A stretch of DNA of 64,000 nt from Blastomyces gilchristii SLH14081 (lineage: Eukaryota; Ascomycota; Eurotiomycetes; Onygenales; Ajellomycetaceae). Below are positions 63,160 to 64,000 of the stretch, one piece after another (the stretch's first letter is position 1; the number at the start of each line of letters is the position of its first letter). The notes under the pieces are model-generated. The model saw nothing but the letters and a program-made list of their open reading frames with translations. It had not been told where the DNA came from and searched no databases. The translations under genes and the position numbers were made by a program. Location of the stretch: contig NW_003101678.1 of the NCBI RefSeq assembly GCF_000003855.2, forward strand, positions 867,493 through 931,492, written 5' to 3'.

Positions 63160-63627
63160 TAGACTGGCCGCCGGAATCATGAATTTCACGTTTGATTCTA
63201 TTTGGTCTGGTTTTATACATTTCTTGGCGTGAATCCCGCTGGGACTAATCATTAAAGAAACATGCAAAGTGACTATATATCAGATCTCAAAATGAGATTA
63301 TGACTTAGAGAAAATAAGAAAGCGATCTCATTTAATTTCATTTAGTCTCATTTCTAGCATAAAGTAACTAATTTTAGACATTTTAAGGCTTTTTGATAAC
63401 ACTCAAATGAGATTTAAAGTCATTTAAAGCAATAAAAATAATTTAAATTGATAAGTGGAAATCATGATCTTATTTGAAAAATGTGACAAGAGTAGACAGT
63501 AAGTCTCACTGAGACAGTATGAAACTACTATCTAATGTTAAAACTGTGTAATGGGATCAGTTGAATTGGTAATGAAACTATCAAATATTCTGGTCCTGGT
63601 CTCAGACACGGTCACACGGTCAGTCTA
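63160..63627 (-). mobile_element. hAT-derived MITE 3 (468 bp)
   Basis: TAGACTGGCCG...CGGTCAGTCTA, with 8-bp duplication ACTAAAGG / ACTGAAGG (63152-63159, 63628-63635) differing by one G/A. A1 shows the empty site near 11080. Confidence 0.92.
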
Positions 63628-64000
63628 ACTGAAGGAGATGAATGACTTACAGTATTCTGAACATGTTATAATCTCTTTGAATGAGTAGTCACACTCTTTG
63701 AACTGGCTAACACTCTCAGTACATTTCAGAAGTATATCAACTGAGCACTCTAAGATTTTCTTAATAAGATTACATCTGTATATGTAGATGACATTCTCAT
63801 CTTCACTAATAAATTCAGAAAGAAATATCAGGAACATGTACAGAGAGTATTATAATAATTATAAGAAGCAGAACTATCAATAGATATTGATAAGTGTGAT
63901 TTTAAAGTCAAGAGTATAAAATATCTAGGTTTTATCATAGAAGCTGATAAGAGAATTTTAATAAATTCTGAGAAGATCTCTATCATTCTTGAATAAGAAG
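63628..64000 (+). pseudogene. gypsy A2 RT, continuing past window
   Basis: Resumes RT with VFWTCYNLFEWVV-like text, then VYVDDILIFTN near 63780: the catalytic YVDD is intact, unlike YLND in A1. Trp codons are mostly TGA. Confidence 0.88.

Larger units (their letters stand above)
54620..64000 (+). mobile_element. gypsy A2, second copy of chromovirus A, runs off window
   Basis: The LTR at 54620-54888 is followed by sequence collinear with A1. It is interrupted by hAT-5 (55961-61726) and MITE 3 (63160-63627). Window end corresponds to about 11450 in A1. Mutated independently of A1. Confidence 0.93.

Overview
The window looks like an AT-rich, gene-poor block from a filamentous ascomycete (Pezizomycotina) genome. 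Evidence: a FunK1-type (fungal-type) protein kinase, chromodomain Ty3/gypsy elements, a Tad-like LINE with an RNase H domain, fungal hAT transposons, and heavy C-to-T / G-to-A decay of long repeats as in repeat-induced point mutation (RIP). The species cannot be named from sequence alone. Almost everything outside one GC-normal island is transposon remnant. The short open frames scattered through it are pieces of broken transposon proteins or chance frames.

Layout. 1-4920: plus-strand Ty1/copia pseudo-element. 4921-7860: GC-normal island with the kinase gene (minus), crossed by an assembly gap. 8254-14055: complete but dead Ty3/gypsy chromovirus 'A1' (336-bp LTRs, TATAT target duplication). 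14071-28205: a LINE on the minus strand, split by a second LINE on the plus strand, next to and containing hAT-derived MITEs. 29487-35228: complete hAT element in a little-mutated locus. 35455-37262: minus-strand gypsy fragment 'D'. 37263-40931: hAT copy 3, holding a clean SINE and itself interrupted by hAT copy 4, then an assembly gap. 41032-43349: unresolved, with a 304-codon plus-strand reading frame. 43350-54619: minus-strand chromovirus 'B' interrupted by complete gypsy 'C' (43902-52222). 54620-64000: gypsy 'A2', interrupted by a complete hAT (55961-61726) and a MITE (63160-63627), running off the window.

The main signal is the decay pattern. CpG, CpC and GpG are almost absent from long repeats while CpA and TpG remain common. 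Tryptophan TGG has become TGA, not TAG, throughout the retrotransposon frames. This differs from the CpA-preferring RIP of Neurospora and points to mutation of C before C or G, with a weaker CpA component. Short repeats (378-bp SINE, 175-bp LTRs, parts of the 468-506-bp MITEs) are much less affected, as expected for a process needing a minimum repeat length.

Other points worth following: a LINE insertion whose 5' boundary is a tRNA-like sequence with pol III boxes; a second conserved gene inside the hAT elements; plus-strand reading frames antisense to gypsy elements beyond pol; and a nesting order readable from exact target-site duplications. No CRISPR array, rRNA or clear functional tRNA was seen.
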